A stretch of 64,000 bases of DNA from Candidatus Krumholzibacteriia bacterium (GCA_016744705.1 JADGDU010000011.1:62001-126000), one strand, 5' to 3'. Shown: positions 37,066-46,733, numbered from the stretch's first letter. The notes: generated by a model from the sequence alone, not told the origin. Program-made: numbers and translations.

Positions 37066-38064
37066 ATGTCTAACCAATTCGACGGCGACAACCAGGGGCC
37101 CCAGGTTCCTGAGTTCAAGCTGCCCGATTTGAATCTTGGAAGGCTGAAAGCTTTGCTGCCCATTGGGGTGCTCATTCTTTTAGGCTTGACGAGCTTCTAC
37201 ACTGTTAACGCTGAAGAAACCGGCCTTGTGCTGCGCTTCGGCAAGTATGTCCGCGAAACGGCCCCGGGTCTGCACTTCAAAGCACCTTTGGGTATCGAAC
37301 GTGTGTACAAAGTGGCCATCCAGCGCCAGCATAAGGAAGAGTTTGGTTTCCGCACGGTGAAAGCCGGAGTGAAAAGCCAGTACGCCACCAAGCCGTACAG
37401 GGACGAATCCAATATGCTGACCGGAGATTTGAATGCTGCCAACGTTGAGTGGGTGGTGCAGTTCCGGATCACCGATCCTTACAAGCATGAATTCCGGGTG
37501 CGGAACATGGGCGAAACCTTCCGGGCCATGAGCGAAGCTGTGATGCGCCGGGTCATTGGGGATCGTTCCATCAACGAAGTTCTGACCGTGGGGCGTGCCG
37601 AAGTGGCCCTCGCCGTGGAAGTGGGTTTGCAGGAGCTTTGCGATAACTACGACACAGGTATCACTGTGGATCAGGTTGTGCTGCAGGATGTGAATCCGCC
37701 CGATCCAGTGAAGCCTTCTTTCAACGCGGTGAATGAAGCTGAGCAGGCCAAAGAGACGCTGATCAATCAGGCCCAGTCTGAATACAACCGGGAAATCCCC
37801 AAGGCCGCAGGTGCTGCTTTGCAGACCATTCAAGAAGCAGAGGGTTATGCTCTGGACCGGGTGAACCGTGCCCAGGGTGACGCTTCTCTTTTCAATTCCA
37901 TTTATGCTGCCTACCGCAGCGCTCCGGATGTGACGCGCACCCGGATGTACTTGGAAACCATGAATGAAGTATTGCCCAAAGTGGAAAACAAAATCATCAT
38001 CGATGACAGTATCAAAGGCATGCTGCCTTTGCTGAACCTTAACGGCACCATGGGAGGTAAGTAA
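37066..38064 (+). CDS. hflK: HflK-like SPFH membrane protein
   Basis: The 332-residue protein has one N-terminal membrane helix (about 30-48) and an SPFH/prohibitin domain starting at VNAEETGLVLRFGKYVRETAPGLH. A coiled-coil region follows, with EAEQAKETLINQAQSEYNREIPKAAG. With HflC it forms the cage that regulates the membrane protease FtsH. AGGAG lies 10 bases before ATG 37066; a GTG at 37057 is also in frame. The stop is one base from hflC. Confidence 0.93.
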   Translation: MSNQFDGDNQGPQVPEFKLPDLNLGRLKALLPIGVLILLGLTSFYTVNAEETGLVLRFGKYVRETAPGLHFKAPLGIERVYKVAIQRQHKEEFGFRTVKAGVKSQYATKPYRDESNMLTGDLNAANVEWVVQFRITDPYKHEFRVRNMGETFRAMSEAVMRRVIGDRSINEVLTVGRAEVALAVEVGLQELCDNYDTGITVDQVVLQDVNPPDPVKPSFNAVNEAEQAKETLINQAQSEYNREIPKAAGAALQTIQEAEGYALDRVNRAQGDASLFNSIYAAYRSAPDVTRTRMYLETMNEVLPKVENKIIIDDSIKGMLPLLNLNGTMGGK

Positions 38065-38065
38065 T

Positions 38066-39004
38066 ATGAAACGCTTTATTATCCCCCTGGCGTTCCTGCT
38101 CATTGTCTTGATTCTCAACTCCATGTATGTGGTACGGGAAATCGATCAGGTGATCATCACTCAGTTTGGTGAGCCAGTGGGCGACCCCGTGCTGAGCCCT
38201 GGCCTGAATTTCAAACTGCCCTTCATCCAGAATGTGCATCGTTTCGATAAACGCTTCCTGGAATGGGATGGCGACCCTAACGAATTGCCGACCCGTGATA
38301 AGCGATTCATCTGGGTGAATAACTACGCACGCTGGCGCATCACTGATCCCCTGCTGTTTTTCCAGCGGTTGCACAACGAGCGTGGTGCCTACACTCGCTT
38401 GGACGATATCATCGACGGAGAAACTCGGAATGCCATTGCCAAGTATGATCTGGTGGAGTTGGTTCGTGTGACGAACCGCCAGCCTGATGCAGTGACAGCA
38501 GGACGTTCTGAACGGACCATCGTTCTGGATGAAATCGAATTTGGTCGTTCCTTTATTCGTGCAGAAGTGCTGAAAAAAGCACAGTCGCGCACATCTGATT
38601 TGGGCATTGAAATCCTGGATGTGGAATTCAAACGCATCAATTACGTGACCGATGTGCAGCGTAAGGTATACGAGCGTATGGTTTCCGAGCGTGTGCGTAT
38701 TGCCGATCGTTTCCGCAGTGAAGGCGAAGGCGAGGCTTTCCGCATTCGTGGTGAGAAAGATCGTGAATTGTTGCGGATCCGTTCCGAGGCTTACAAAAAA
38801 GCCCAGGAGATCAAGGGTAATGCCGATGCGGAAGCGACAAATATTTACGCATCTGCTTACAACGGTTCCCCTGAGACCCGATCCTTTTATGAGTTCCTCA
38901 AGACCATGGAGTCTTATAAGACCAACCTGGACAAGAGTAGCTCCCTGGTGCTTTCCACAGAGTCCGATTTCTATCGGTTCCTGAAAGGCAGCGACGGTCA
39001 GTAA
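38066..39004 (+). CDS. hflC: HflC-like SPFH membrane protein
   Basis: The 312-residue protein has an N-terminal helix (about 3-22), an SPFH domain with EIDQVIITQFGEPVGDPVLS, and the HflC-type ERVRIADRFRSEGEGEA coiled coil and GNADAEATNIYASAY segments. It is the partner of HflK, immediately downstream of it. A GAGG lies about 7 bases before the ATG, within the end of hflK. Confidence 0.94.
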   Translation: MKRFIIPLAFLLIVLILNSMYVVREIDQVIITQFGEPVGDPVLSPGLNFKLPFIQNVHRFDKRFLEWDGDPNELPTRDKRFIWVNNYARWRITDPLLFFQRLHNERGAYTRLDDIIDGETRNAIAKYDLVELVRVTNRQPDAVTAGRSERTIVLDEIEFGRSFIRAEVLKKAQSRTSDLGIEILDVEFKRINYVTDVQRKVYERMVSERVRIADRFRSEGEGEAFRIRGEKDRELLRIRSEAYKKAQEIKGNADAEATNIYASAYNGSPETRSFYEFLKTMESYKTNLDKSSSLVLSTESDFYRFLKGSDGQ

Positions 39005-39012
39005 AAGACGTT

Positions 39013-39044
39013 GGTCCGGGTCACTCTTGGCAGTGGCCCGGACC
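39013..39044 (+). terminator. Hairpin after hflC
   Basis: GGTCCGGGTCACT (39013-39025) pairs with AGTGGCCCGGACC (39032-39044), with one G-T pair and a 6-base loop. Only a TTTTC stretch follows some bases later, so it is a weak or Rho-assisted terminator between hflC and the amidohydrolase gene. Confidence 0.55.
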
Positions 39045-39065
39045 TGAGATTTTCTGGAATGGGAA

Positions 39066-40379
39066 ATGGATTTGATGAAAATATCTACAACACCGCGTTA
39101 TGCCCCCCGGGGGGCATTTTTGTTTGTCCTGATGCTTCTGATTTCGGGGGTGGTTTCAGCCGCTGAAATCCCTGACTTTGAGGCCACCGCAAAGGAATTC
39201 GAAAAGCAGACCATCAAAGACAGGCGCTGGCTGCATGAGAATCCCGAACTCTCAAACCGGGAAATAAAGACCCAGGCTTATTTGGCCAAAGCGCTGGCTG
39301 AAATTCCTGGCATCACGTTTGTGGAGGGCGATTGGGGCACCGGCCTGGTGGCTAAATTGCATGGGGGCAAGCCCGGTCCACTGGTGGCCTGGCGCGCCGA
39401 TATGGACGCTCTGCCCATCACCGAAGATACGGATCTTTCCTTTCGAAGTACGTGTCGCGACACTCTGCGCGATGGCCGAGCCGTGGGTGTGATGCATGCC
39501 TGCGGACATGACCTGCACATGAGCATCGCCCTGGGGGCCATTCGTACGTTGGCCGCCGTGCGTGAAGATATGCCCGGTACTTTGTTGATTATTTTCCAGC
39601 CGGCGGAAGAAACCGGTGATGGCGCTCACGATATGCTGGCCGCCGGTCTCTTCAGTGGCGAAAACAAACCCCGTTGCGTGCTGGCGTTTCACGATCATCC
39701 TACCATCGCTTATGGCCAGGTGGGCAGTTGCTCGGGGTGGTCCACGGCCAATGTGGACGGTTTTCGCCTAACGGTAAAAGGTCAGGGAGGGCACGGGGCC
39801 TACCCCCATCGCAGCATCGACCCCGTCTCTCTGGCGGCCAAGATGGTGCTGGCCTTTAATGATATCGTGGCCCGGGAAATTGATGTGAACCACCATGCTG
39901 TCATTTCCGTGGGACGCATTGAAGGCGGAGCTAAAGGCAATGTCATTCCCGATGAAGTTCGTATTGAGGCCACCGTGCGCACTCATGATGAAGATACCCG
40001 CAAGGCAGTGCGAGCCAAGGTGGAGCGAGTGGTGCGGAGTTTGGCGGAGTCGGTGGGGGCACCTGAACCGGAACTGAATTATTACTTTGGCACTCCTGCC
40101 GGATACAATGACCCCGAATTGGTGGAGCAGGCGCGGGCTGTTTTTCGCCGGGTTTTAGGTAGCGAAAATGTGATCACCTATCCGCCCGGCATGGGGGGCG
40201 AAGATTTTTCACGTTATGGCCAGGTGGTCCCGGGGTTTCAGTTTCGCATTGGTGTGGCGCCACCTGGACAGGAAAATACCATGTCTCTGCACAGTCCGCA
40301 GTTCAACGCGGATGAACGGTCGGTGGGCTTGGGCATGAGGCTGGTGGCAGAGGTTCTCTGGGATCAGTTGAATCGATAA
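39066..40379 (+). CDS. Exported M20D-family amidohydrolase
   Basis: The 437-residue protein has a signal peptide (ending VVSAAE) and a peptidase M20D fold. Metal-site motifs are HACGHDLHMS, QPAEETGDGAHDML and AFHDHP, and a dimerisation domain starts at QGGHGAYPHRSIDP. Family members hydrolyse N-acyl or amino-acid conjugates (hippurate hydrolase, IAA-amino acid hydrolase, N-acetyldiaminopimelate deacetylase). Export to the periplasm is less usual and suggests peptide or conjugate scavenging. Met codons at 39066 and 39075 are both possible. It ends at a bidirectional terminator. Confidence 0.9.
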   Translation: MDLMKISTTPRYAPRGAFLFVLMLLISGVVSAAEIPDFEATAKEFEKQTIKDRRWLHENPELSNREIKTQAYLAKALAEIPGITFVEGDWGTGLVAKLHGGKPGPLVAWRADMDALPITEDTDLSFRSTCRDTLRDGRAVGVMHACGHDLHMSIALGAIRTLAAVREDMPGTLLIIFQPAEETGDGAHDMLAAGLFSGENKPRCVLAFHDHPTIAYGQVGSCSGWSTANVDGFRLTVKGQGGHGAYPHRSIDPVSLAAKMVLAFNDIVAREIDVNHHAVISVGRIEGGAKGNVIPDEVRIEATVRTHDEDTRKAVRAKVERVVRSLAESVGAPEPELNYYFGTPAGYNDPELVEQARAVFRRVLGSENVITYPPGMGGEDFSRYGQVVPGFQFRIGVAPPGQENTMSLHSPQFNADERSVGLGMRLVAEVLWDQLNR

Positions 40380-40406
40380 AAAAAGGCTCCCTCATGGGAG
40401 CCTTTT
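40378..40406. terminator. Bidirectional intrinsic terminator
   Basis: AAAAGGCTCCC (40381-40391) pairs with GGGAGCCTTTT (40396-40406). The T-run at 40403-40406 serves the plus strand, and the A-run 40378-40384 gives seven U on the minus strand. It lies between the convergent amidohydrolase and NarL-type regulator genes. Confidence 0.88.
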
Positions 40407-40424
40407 AAATAACCAGCCTAACCT

Positions 40425-41105
40425 CTAGGGCTGGATTCCATTTTGCCGTAACCAGTCATAAGCCATTTGGAAAATGTCGGTGCTGGTGCGCAATCCCAAC
40501 TTCTTCTTAATGTGCGAACGGTGGACCTCCACCGTGCGCGGGCTGATGTTCATGATTTGGGCAATCTCCGAAATTTCTTTACCCTGTCCGGTCAATTGGA
40601 ACAGTTCCAACTCGCGGTTGCTGAGGGCATCCACAGGGTTAGATCCGGAGGGGGCTTTGCCGGCGCCCAATTGTTCCACTGTAGCCTGGGTCATGGTGGG
40701 ACTCAGGTACGTTTGTCCACTGAGCACGCAGCGGATGGCTTCGAGGATTTTCTCGGTGCCTTCCTGCTTCATGATATAACCTTTGGCTCCGGCTTTCAGG
40801 CAGCGCACGGCGTAGGTGTATTCGTCATGCATGGAAACAGCCAGAGTCAGAACTTCTGGATGGTTCTGGCTGATGTCCTTCAGCAGATTCAAACCGTTGC
40901 TGTTTTTCAAGCTCAGATCCACCAGAACGAGGTCTGGTTTGTGTTGGGCAACCAATGCCAGTGCTGTGGTCTGGTCTTCGGCTTCCCCGCAAACATCGAG
41001 ATCTTTTTCCATTTGAATTATTGAAATAATTCCTGAGCGAACCAGCGGATGGTCATCGACTATCAGCAGGCGAGTGGTACGGCTAGGACTTTCCACGATC
41101 ATCAC
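40425..41105 (-). CDS. NarL/LuxR-family response regulator
   Basis: The 226-residue protein has a receiver domain (Asp63 in VLVDLSLKNSNG, Lys near 113) and a C-terminal LuxR-type helix-turn-helix (LSNRELELFQLTGQGKEISEIAQ, then SPRTVEVHRSHIKKKLG). It has no adjacent kinase gene and so is an orphan in this window. Met codons at 41105 and 41102 are both possible. The upstream gap to the lipoate ligase gene is 126 bases. Confidence 0.93.
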   Translation of the reverse strand: MMIVESPSRTTRLLIVDDHPLVRSGIISIIQMEKDLDVCGEAEDQTTALALVAQHKPDLVLVDLSLKNSNGLNLLKDISQNHPEVLTLAVSMHDEYTYAVRCLKAGAKGYIMKQEGTEKILEAIRCVLSGQTYLSPTMTQATVEQLGAGKAPSGSNPVDALSNRELELFQLTGQGKEISEIAQIMNISPRTVEVHRSHIKKKLGLRTSTDIFQMAYDWLRQNGIQP

Positions 41106-41231
41106 CTATTTCTCCCATTTCGAATGATGCAATGTAGACTGTTGGGCACGATAAGGGTGCTTGTTGAGTTGGTATAAATTACCCGTACAACTTAATTCTA
41201 ACACGAAATCGTTCAAATTGGCAATTCCAAT

Positions 41232-41888
41232 TCAAATTTCTGGACATCCCGTATCCTTGATCAATTTTGCCAGACCTAAGTCAAGCTCTCTGGCCAACCT
41301 GCTGCGCCACGGCCCAATTTCTTCCACCAAGCCCATTTCCTTCAGGGACACCATGAATTGACGGTGTGCCCTTTGCAGGCGGTAATCAGGCTCCCGTGGG
41401 GGGTGTTTCAGATATCGGTCCACCAGTTGGGGATCGTGATCCACCAGCAGAGTTGTCGAATAATACAACAAATCTTTGGTGCGGTATACACAGGATCCGC
41501 CTATTTTGCGGTTTTTCACCACCAAATCTGAGACACCCAATTGTTGCACTTCAGGGATGCCGCAGTGGTCCAGGGCTGTGATCAGCCATTGGCTGACCGC
41601 CGCAAAGGCACTTTTGATGTTTCCCAGTCCCGGCATGGGCAAAACCACCGATACAATGAGGTTGCCGGGGTCCAAGACGACGCTGCAGCCTCCTCCGGGC
41701 CGTTTGTACAGAACGATGCCATCGTCGGCAATATTTTTTGCCCGAAGCTCCAAATCCTGTTTCCCGCCCCGGCCAATCACCACTGCAGGGTCGTCCCAAT
41801 CATAGACACGCACCCGAGTGATTTTGTCACAGCGGGTGCGGGAAATAAGATCATCGTCGAAACTGTAGGGGACTGTTTCCAGGCTCAC
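41232..41888 (-). CDS. Lipoate-protein ligase family protein
   Basis: The 218-residue protein has the biotin/lipoate ligase fold, with WDDPAVVIGRGG, the substrate loop KRPGGGCSVVLDPGNL and the lysine-containing DLVVKNRKIGGSCVYR. It should attach or transfer lipoyl groups to the E2 lipoyl domain. At 218 residues it lacks the C-terminal accessory domain of LplA, so it may be an octanoyl/lipoyl transferase rather than a full ligase. It is the last gene of the 2-oxoacid dehydrogenase operon and overlaps the E3 stop by four bases (ATGA). Confidence 0.85.
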   Translation of the reverse strand: MSLETVPYSFDDDLISRTRCDKITRVRVYDWDDPAVVIGRGGKQDLELRAKNIADDGIVLYKRPGGGCSVVLDPGNLIVSVVLPMPGLGNIKSAFAAVSQWLITALDHCGIPEVQQLGVSDLVVKNRKIGGSCVYRTKDLLYYSTTLLVDHDPQLVDRYLKHPPREPDYRLQRAHRQFMVSLKEMGLVEEIGPWRSRLARELDLGLAKLIKDTGCPEI

Positions 41889-43306
41889 CGTATTTTCCGT
41901 GGCGGGTTGATGTGGACAGCCTCGCCCGCGGCCACTTCCGCTGCTTCCATAAATGCTTCGCTGAGAGTGGGATGCGGGTGGATGGTGACCATGATGTCTT
42001 CCAGGGTGGCGCCCATTTCAATGGCCAGGGTGCCCTCGGCGATGAGCTCGCTGGCCATGGGGCCTACGATGCCCACACCCAGAATAAGGTCGGTGTCCGG
42101 GTCGGCGATGACTTTCACCAAGCCGTCGGTGCGGCCCAAAGTGCGGGCTCGGCCAAGGGCGGCCAGGGGAAATTTCCCCACGTTCACTTTGATGCCCTGT
42201 TCTTCGGCTTCCCGCTCCGTCAGGCCGCTCCAGGCAATCTCCGGATCTGTGAAGACCACGGCGGGGATGGCGCGGTTGTCCATCTCGGCATCACCATCGG
42301 CAATGATTTCTGCGGCCACTTTGCCTTCGCGGCTGGCCTTGTGCGCCAGCATCGGTCCCTGGGCGGCGTCGCCAATGGCAAAAATATTGTCCTGGGCTGT
42401 GCGGCAGGAAGAGTCTTTGATGATGAAGCCCTTGTCATCGGTTTGGACTTTGGTGTTTTCCAGCCCGATGTCATCGGTGTTGGGCCGCCGGCCGATGGCC
42501 ACCAGCACCTGGTCGTAATGTTTGCTGACCATTTTGCCAGCCATTTCGATATCCACATCAAAACCATTGTCCACTTCACGGATTTCCAGGACTTTCGATT
42601 CCACCATGATTTCTTCCAGGCGTTTGGTGACCTGTTTGACCATGACGTCCACCAGATCCTGATCGGCGCCGGCCAGCAGGCGGGGGAAAAATTCCACCAC
42701 TGAGACAGACGAACCCAAACCCTGATAGACCAGGCCCATTTCCAGCCCGATATATCCACCGCCCACCACTAAAAGGCTTTCCGGAATCCGGGGCAGGCGC
42801 AATGCATCGGCGCTGCTCCATACGGATTTTACGATGCCCGCCGGCAAGCGGTTCAAACTGCTGCCGGTGGCGATGATGGCCTGTTCAAAGTCAACGCCGC
42901 TGACTTCGCCACCTTCAATGTCCAGGCTGGTGGCAGAGGTGAATCGGGCGTGGCCTTCAATGACGGTGACATCGCGGCGCTTGAGCAAACCCTTGATGCC
43001 GTCGGAGAGGCCCTGCACCACTTCATCGGTAAAGGCCCGCAGACGGTCGGGATCCACTTCCATCCCAGTGAATTTCATGCCAAATTGCTCAGCGTCCAGG
43101 GCCGCTTCTTTGATTTCCACGGCGTTGATCAGAGCCTTGGAAGGTATGCAGCCTTCCAGCAGGCAAGTGCCGCCGGGGCGGTTTCGTTTTTCAATGAGTA
43201 GGACATCTTTACCCAAATCGGCCAGGCGCAGGGCGGCAATATAGCCACCAGGACCACTGCCAATGACCACCACCTGGGTTTCTTCGCGAAGGCTTCCCAT
43301 CACCAT
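41885..43306 (-). CDS. lpdA: Dihydrolipoyl dehydrogenase (E3)
   Basis: The 473-residue flavoprotein has the FAD motif VVIGSGPGGYIAALRLADLG, the redox-active disulfide GGTCLLEGCIPSKAL, an NAD site GGGYIGLEMG, the second FAD motif IFAIGDAAQGPMLAH, and the C-terminal His-Glu pair in IHPHPTLSEAF. It reoxidises the dihydrolipoyl groups of E2. ATG 43306 has GGAG 7 bases upstream. The open frame continues upstream to 43402 inside the E2 gene and is not used. Confidence 0.95.
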   Translation of the reverse strand: MVMGSLREETQVVVIGSGPGGYIAALRLADLGKDVLLIEKRNRPGGTCLLEGCIPSKALINAVEIKEAALDAEQFGMKFTGMEVDPDRLRAFTDEVVQGLSDGIKGLLKRRDVTVIEGHARFTSATSLDIEGGEVSGVDFEQAIIATGSSLNRLPAGIVKSVWSSADALRLPRIPESLLVVGGGYIGLEMGLVYQGLGSSVSVVEFFPRLLAGADQDLVDVMVKQVTKRLEEIMVESKVLEIREVDNGFDVDIEMAGKMVSKHYDQVLVAIGRRPNTDDIGLENTKVQTDDKGFIIKDSSCRTAQDNIFAIGDAAQGPMLAHKASREGKVAAEIIADGDAEMDNRAIPAVVFTDPEIAWSGLTEREAEEQGIKVNVGKFPLAALGRARTLGRTDGLVKVIADPDTDLILGVGIVGPMASELIAEGTLAIEMGATLEDIMVTIHPHPTLSEAFMEAAEVAAGEAVHINPPRKIR

Positions 43307-43316
43307 ATTAAATCTC

Positions 43317-44657
43317 CTAAGTTTCCAGCAAAAGCAGGTTCGGGTCCGAAAGCTGGCGTGCCAATTCGCCCACAAAGCGGGCGGCATCAGCGCCATCAGC
43401 AATGCGATGATCGAAGGCCAGAGTCAGCGGTAGAATTTTACGAATGACGATTTCGCCATTTCGTACCACCGGTTTCTCCTGCACCCGGCCCATGCCCAGG
43501 ATGGCCACTTCGGGATAGTTGATGGTGGGTAGCATGGCTGTTCCACCAAGAGGACCCACGTTGGTGATGGTGAAGGTGCCGCCTCGCATATCATCCGGGG
43601 GCAGTTTGCCTTCCCGGGCCAGGGTGGCTTTTTCAAACACATCATCAGAGATCTGCACGATGCTCTTGCTCTGGGTTCCCTTGACGACAGGCACGACCAG
43701 GCCGCGGCCAGTGTCCGCTGCAAAACCGATGTTGTAGAATTTCTTGTAAATGATCTCTTCTTTGAAGGGATCGAGACTGGCGTTGAAAGCCGGGGCAGCT
43801 TTCAGGCCGGCTGTTACAGCCTTGATGACAAAGGCCATCAGGGTCAAGCGTCCGCCACTGCCACCGCTGCGGCGGTCGCGTTCCTTCACGCGGAAGGCTT
43901 CCAGGTCAGTCACATCAGCTTCATCCATATGAGCCACGTGTGGAACCAGAGTCATACTGGTGACCATCTTGCGGGCCACTTTGCGGCGGATGGAGCGCAG
44001 TTGCTCGATTTCCACCGGTCCGTCGGTGGAGAAGTCGGGTAGGGGTTCCAAATCCAGGAAAGGAATGGTGGCGGATGCGTGAGCGGCAAATTCGGCGAAG
44101 GCGGTGTCGTCTTTCACCTGGCTGGCCGGCACATGCTCCTTGTGTTCGACCTTCTCCGCCGGTACGGTCATTCCGTTTTCAGCGAAGCGGTGCACATCAT
44201 CAGGAGTGATGCGGCCACCGGGTCCCGAAGGCGTTACCAGATTGATGTCCACTTTCAGCTTGCGAGCCAAGCGGCGAGTGGCTGGAGCGGCAGGCACCGG
44301 GCGGCGCACACCAGGGGTGGCGGCCGGTGCTACGGCTTCAGGCACAGGTTGTGTTTCAACCTTGTCGGGCTGGGCAAAGGTGCTGTCGGCGGCGGTTTCT
44401 TCCGCCACAGCGGCTTCAGCGCTACCGTCATCAATGACGATGACCACATCGCCCACGTTGACGATGTCGCCCACTTTGCCTTTCAGGGCCACAACCTTGC
44501 CTCCCACAGGGGAAGGAATGGTCACTGCGGCCTTATCGGTTTCCACATCGACAAGGGGTTCGTCCTCTACAATCTGGCCGCCTTCTTCCACGTACCATTT
44601 GAGAATTTCACCTTCGGCGATGCCTTCGCCCAGATCTGGCAGAATAAATTCGAACAC
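43317..44657 (-). CDS. pdhC: 2-oxoacid dehydrogenase E2 (dihydrolipoyl acyltransferase)
   Basis: The 446-residue protein has one lipoyl domain (residues 1-78, attachment Lys in VETDKAAVTIPSPVGG), an Ala/Pro-rich linker, a peripheral-subunit-binding domain (RRLARKLKVDINLVTPSG) and a catalytic domain ending in the DHRIADGADAARF active-site motif. The start is GTG 44657, 7 bases after AAGGAG. Whether the complex uses pyruvate or branched-chain 2-oxoacids cannot be settled from sequence alone. Confidence 0.93.
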   Translation of the reverse strand: MFEFILPDLGEGIAEGEILKWYVEEGGQIVEDEPLVDVETDKAAVTIPSPVGGKVVALKGKVGDIVNVGDVVIVIDDGSAEAAVAEETAADSTFAQPDKVETQPVPEAVAPAATPGVRRPVPAAPATRRLARKLKVDINLVTPSGPGGRITPDDVHRFAENGMTVPAEKVEHKEHVPASQVKDDTAFAEFAAHASATIPFLDLEPLPDFSTDGPVEIEQLRSIRRKVARKMVTSMTLVPHVAHMDEADVTDLEAFRVKERDRRSGGSGGRLTLMAFVIKAVTAGLKAAPAFNASLDPFKEEIIYKKFYNIGFAADTGRGLVVPVVKGTQSKSIVQISDDVFEKATLAREGKLPPDDMRGGTFTITNVGPLGGTAMLPTINYPEVAILGMGRVQEKPVVRNGEIVIRKILPLTLAFDHRIADGADAARFVGELARQLSDPNLLLLET

Positions 44658-44668
44658 GTTCAGACTCC

Positions 44669-45649
44669 TTAAAAATCGAGCGTTTCTTCAATACCCCGAA
44701 CCACGCTGGTCACGGTGGGGATATAGCTTTTTTCGCGTCCAAAGTATGGGGTGACCACGTCGTAAGCGGTGAGCCTTTTGACGGGAGCTTCCAGATACAT
44801 CAGCGCATGATCGTTAATGCGGGCGACAATCTCGGAGGAGACGCCATAACTGCGGGGAGCCTCCTGGACCACCACGCAACGGCCGGTCTTTTTCACCGAC
44901 TCCACAAAGGTGTCTCCATCCAGGGGAGAGATGGTCAGCAGGTCGATGATTTCGATGCTGACACCCCGGGCTTTTTCCACCTCGGCAGCGGCCTTGAGGG
45001 TTTGGCGCATCATAGCGCCCCAGCTGATAAGGGTCAGGTCGGTGCCTTCCTGCACCACCTGGGCCTTGCCCAGAGGCATGACTTCTTCCTGATCGGGCAC
45101 TTCTTCACGGAAGGCGCGGTAGGAATGTTTGGGCTCCATAAAGACCACCGGGTCCGGGTCGCGGATGGCCGCCACAAGCAAGGCCCTGGCATTGCGCGGA
45201 CTGCTGGGGGTGACCACTTTGGAGCCGGGCAAATGCGCATAGGTGGCTTCACGGCTTTCACTGTGGTGCTCCAGGGCGCGCACTCCGCCGCCATAAGGCA
45301 TACGGATCACCATGGGCAGTGTGATCTGCCCGTGGGTACGCGAGCGCATACGGGTGGCGTGGGCTTCGAACTGTCCCATCATCAAATAACTGAAACCGGA
45401 GAACTGCATCTCGCAAACGGGACGCAATCCTGCCATGGCCATGCCGATGCTGGACCCGATGATGCCCGACTCAGCCAAGGGGGTATCGATGACCCGTTCC
45501 TTGCCAAACTCATCCAGCAGCCCGTCCGTAAGGCGGAAAACTCCGCCGTCCTGGGCCACATCCTGACCCAAAACCAATACGTTTTTATCCGAGGCCATCT
45601 CTTGTTTGAGGGCCATGTTGATGGCTTGCACCATGTTGAGCTTAGCCAT
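44669..45649 (-). CDS. pdhB: 2-oxoacid dehydrogenase E1 beta subunit
   Basis: The 326-residue transketolase-like subunit has KNVLVLGQDVAQDGGVFRLT, MQFSGFSYL, RMPYGGGVRALEHHSES and RCVVVQEAPRSYGVSSEI. It binds thiamine diphosphate together with E1 alpha. The start overlaps the E1 alpha stop by 8 bases, and GGGAGG lies 6 bases upstream. Confidence 0.94.
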   Translation of the reverse strand: MAKLNMVQAINMALKQEMASDKNVLVLGQDVAQDGGVFRLTDGLLDEFGKERVIDTPLAESGIIGSSIGMAMAGLRPVCEMQFSGFSYLMMGQFEAHATRMRSRTHGQITLPMVIRMPYGGGVRALEHHSESREATYAHLPGSKVVTPSSPRNARALLVAAIRDPDPVVFMEPKHSYRAFREEVPDQEEVMPLGKAQVVQEGTDLTLISWGAMMRQTLKAAAEVEKARGVSIEIIDLLTISPLDGDTFVESVKKTGRCVVVQEAPRSYGVSSEIVARINDHALMYLEAPVKRLTAYDVVTPYFGREKSYIPTVTSVVRGIEETLDF

Positions 45650-46733
45650 TGGCGCCCTCCCGCTTCACGTTTTCCAGATAGTCCTGGTGTTGTCGTTTGA
45701 TTTCTTCGTGCTCGGTGCCGTAAACATTCAGGAAAGGCGCGTCCATCTGGAAATCGTCCCGGGCCTCGAATTCCTTGACGGCAGCTTCCACCTCGGCTTT
45801 GAGTTCGGCCTTGAGGGCCTCTTCTTTGGCATCGTTCCACAATTTTTTGGCCCGCAAATATTTATCAAAGCGCACCAGTGGCTCTTTGGTCCAGGCCAGT
45901 TCTTCTTCTTCTTTGCCCCGGTATTTGGTGGGGTCGTCGGCAGTGGTATGCATCATCAGGCGGTATGTGACAGCCTCGATGAGGGTGGGTCCATCACCGC
46001 GCCGGGCTCGGGCCAGGGCTTCGGTCATGGCCACGTGCACAGCCAGGGGATCGTTGCCATCGACCTGCACTCCGGGAATGCCATAAGCGATGGCCTTTTG
46101 GGCCAAGGTGGCGCTGGGGGTCTGATCAGAACGAGGGATGGAGATGGCCCACTGGTTATTCTGGACCACAAACACGGCGGGGGCTTTCCAGGCGGCCGCA
46201 AAGTTGAGGCCCTCGTGGAAATCGCCTTCGCTGGTGCCACCGTCGCCGATGAAGGCCACTGCTGCAGCATCTTCACCTTTGTAGCGGCTGGCGTAGGCCA
46301 AGCCGGCGGCCTGGGGGAACTGGCAACCAATGACCACACTAGTGGGCAAAAGGCGTAGATCATCATCAGGCAAAATGTTGCCCTCTTCCCAGCCATTGTA
46401 GTAGTAGAGGGTGGACGTTAGCGGCTCGCCCCTCACGAGCCTGCCTCCGAGTTCGCGGAAAGCTCCTGCGAACCAGTCGTTCTTTTGCATGGCCAAAGCA
46501 GCGGGAATGCTGATGGCTTCCTGTCCCGTATTGGGTGGGAAGGTTCCCAGGCGGCCCTGGCGCTGGAGTTTGAGCATACGCTCGTCCAATTCCCGGGCTA
46601 AACGCATCCAACGATGCATTTCCAGCAATTGCTCGTCGCTCAGTTTGGGATCGAGCTTGGCATCAACCTTGCCGTTCTCGTTGAGAACCTGAAGATATGA
46701 CACCGAAAATTTGGCGACCTCTTTGTTCGGCAT
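45642..46733 (-). CDS. pdhA: 2-oxoacid dehydrogenase E1 alpha subunit
   Basis: The 363-residue subunit has the thiamine diphosphate motif GDGGTSEGDFHEGLNFAA with QNNQWAISIP, and the phosphorylation-loop region YRLMMHTTADDPTKYR. It is most like the heterotetrameric E1 of Gram-positive-type pyruvate dehydrogenases. ATG 46733 has AAAGGA 8 bases upstream; the open frame reaches 46799. It is the first gene of the E1 alpha, E1 beta, E2, E3, lipoate ligase operon and is divergent from ferritin across a 284-base gap. Confidence 0.94.
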   Translation of the reverse strand: MPNKEVAKFSVSYLQVLNENGKVDAKLDPKLSDEQLLEMHRWMRLARELDERMLKLQRQGRLGTFPPNTGQEAISIPAALAMQKNDWFAGAFRELGGRLVRGEPLTSTLYYYNGWEEGNILPDDDLRLLPTSVVIGCQFPQAAGLAYASRYKGEDAAAVAFIGDGGTSEGDFHEGLNFAAAWKAPAVFVVQNNQWAISIPRSDQTPSATLAQKAIAYGIPGVQVDGNDPLAVHVAMTEALARARRGDGPTLIEAVTYRLMMHTTADDPTKYRGKEEEELAWTKEPLVRFDKYLRAKKLWNDAKEEALKAELKAEVEAAVKEFEARDDFQMDAPFLNVYGTEHEEIKRQHQDYLENVKREGANG

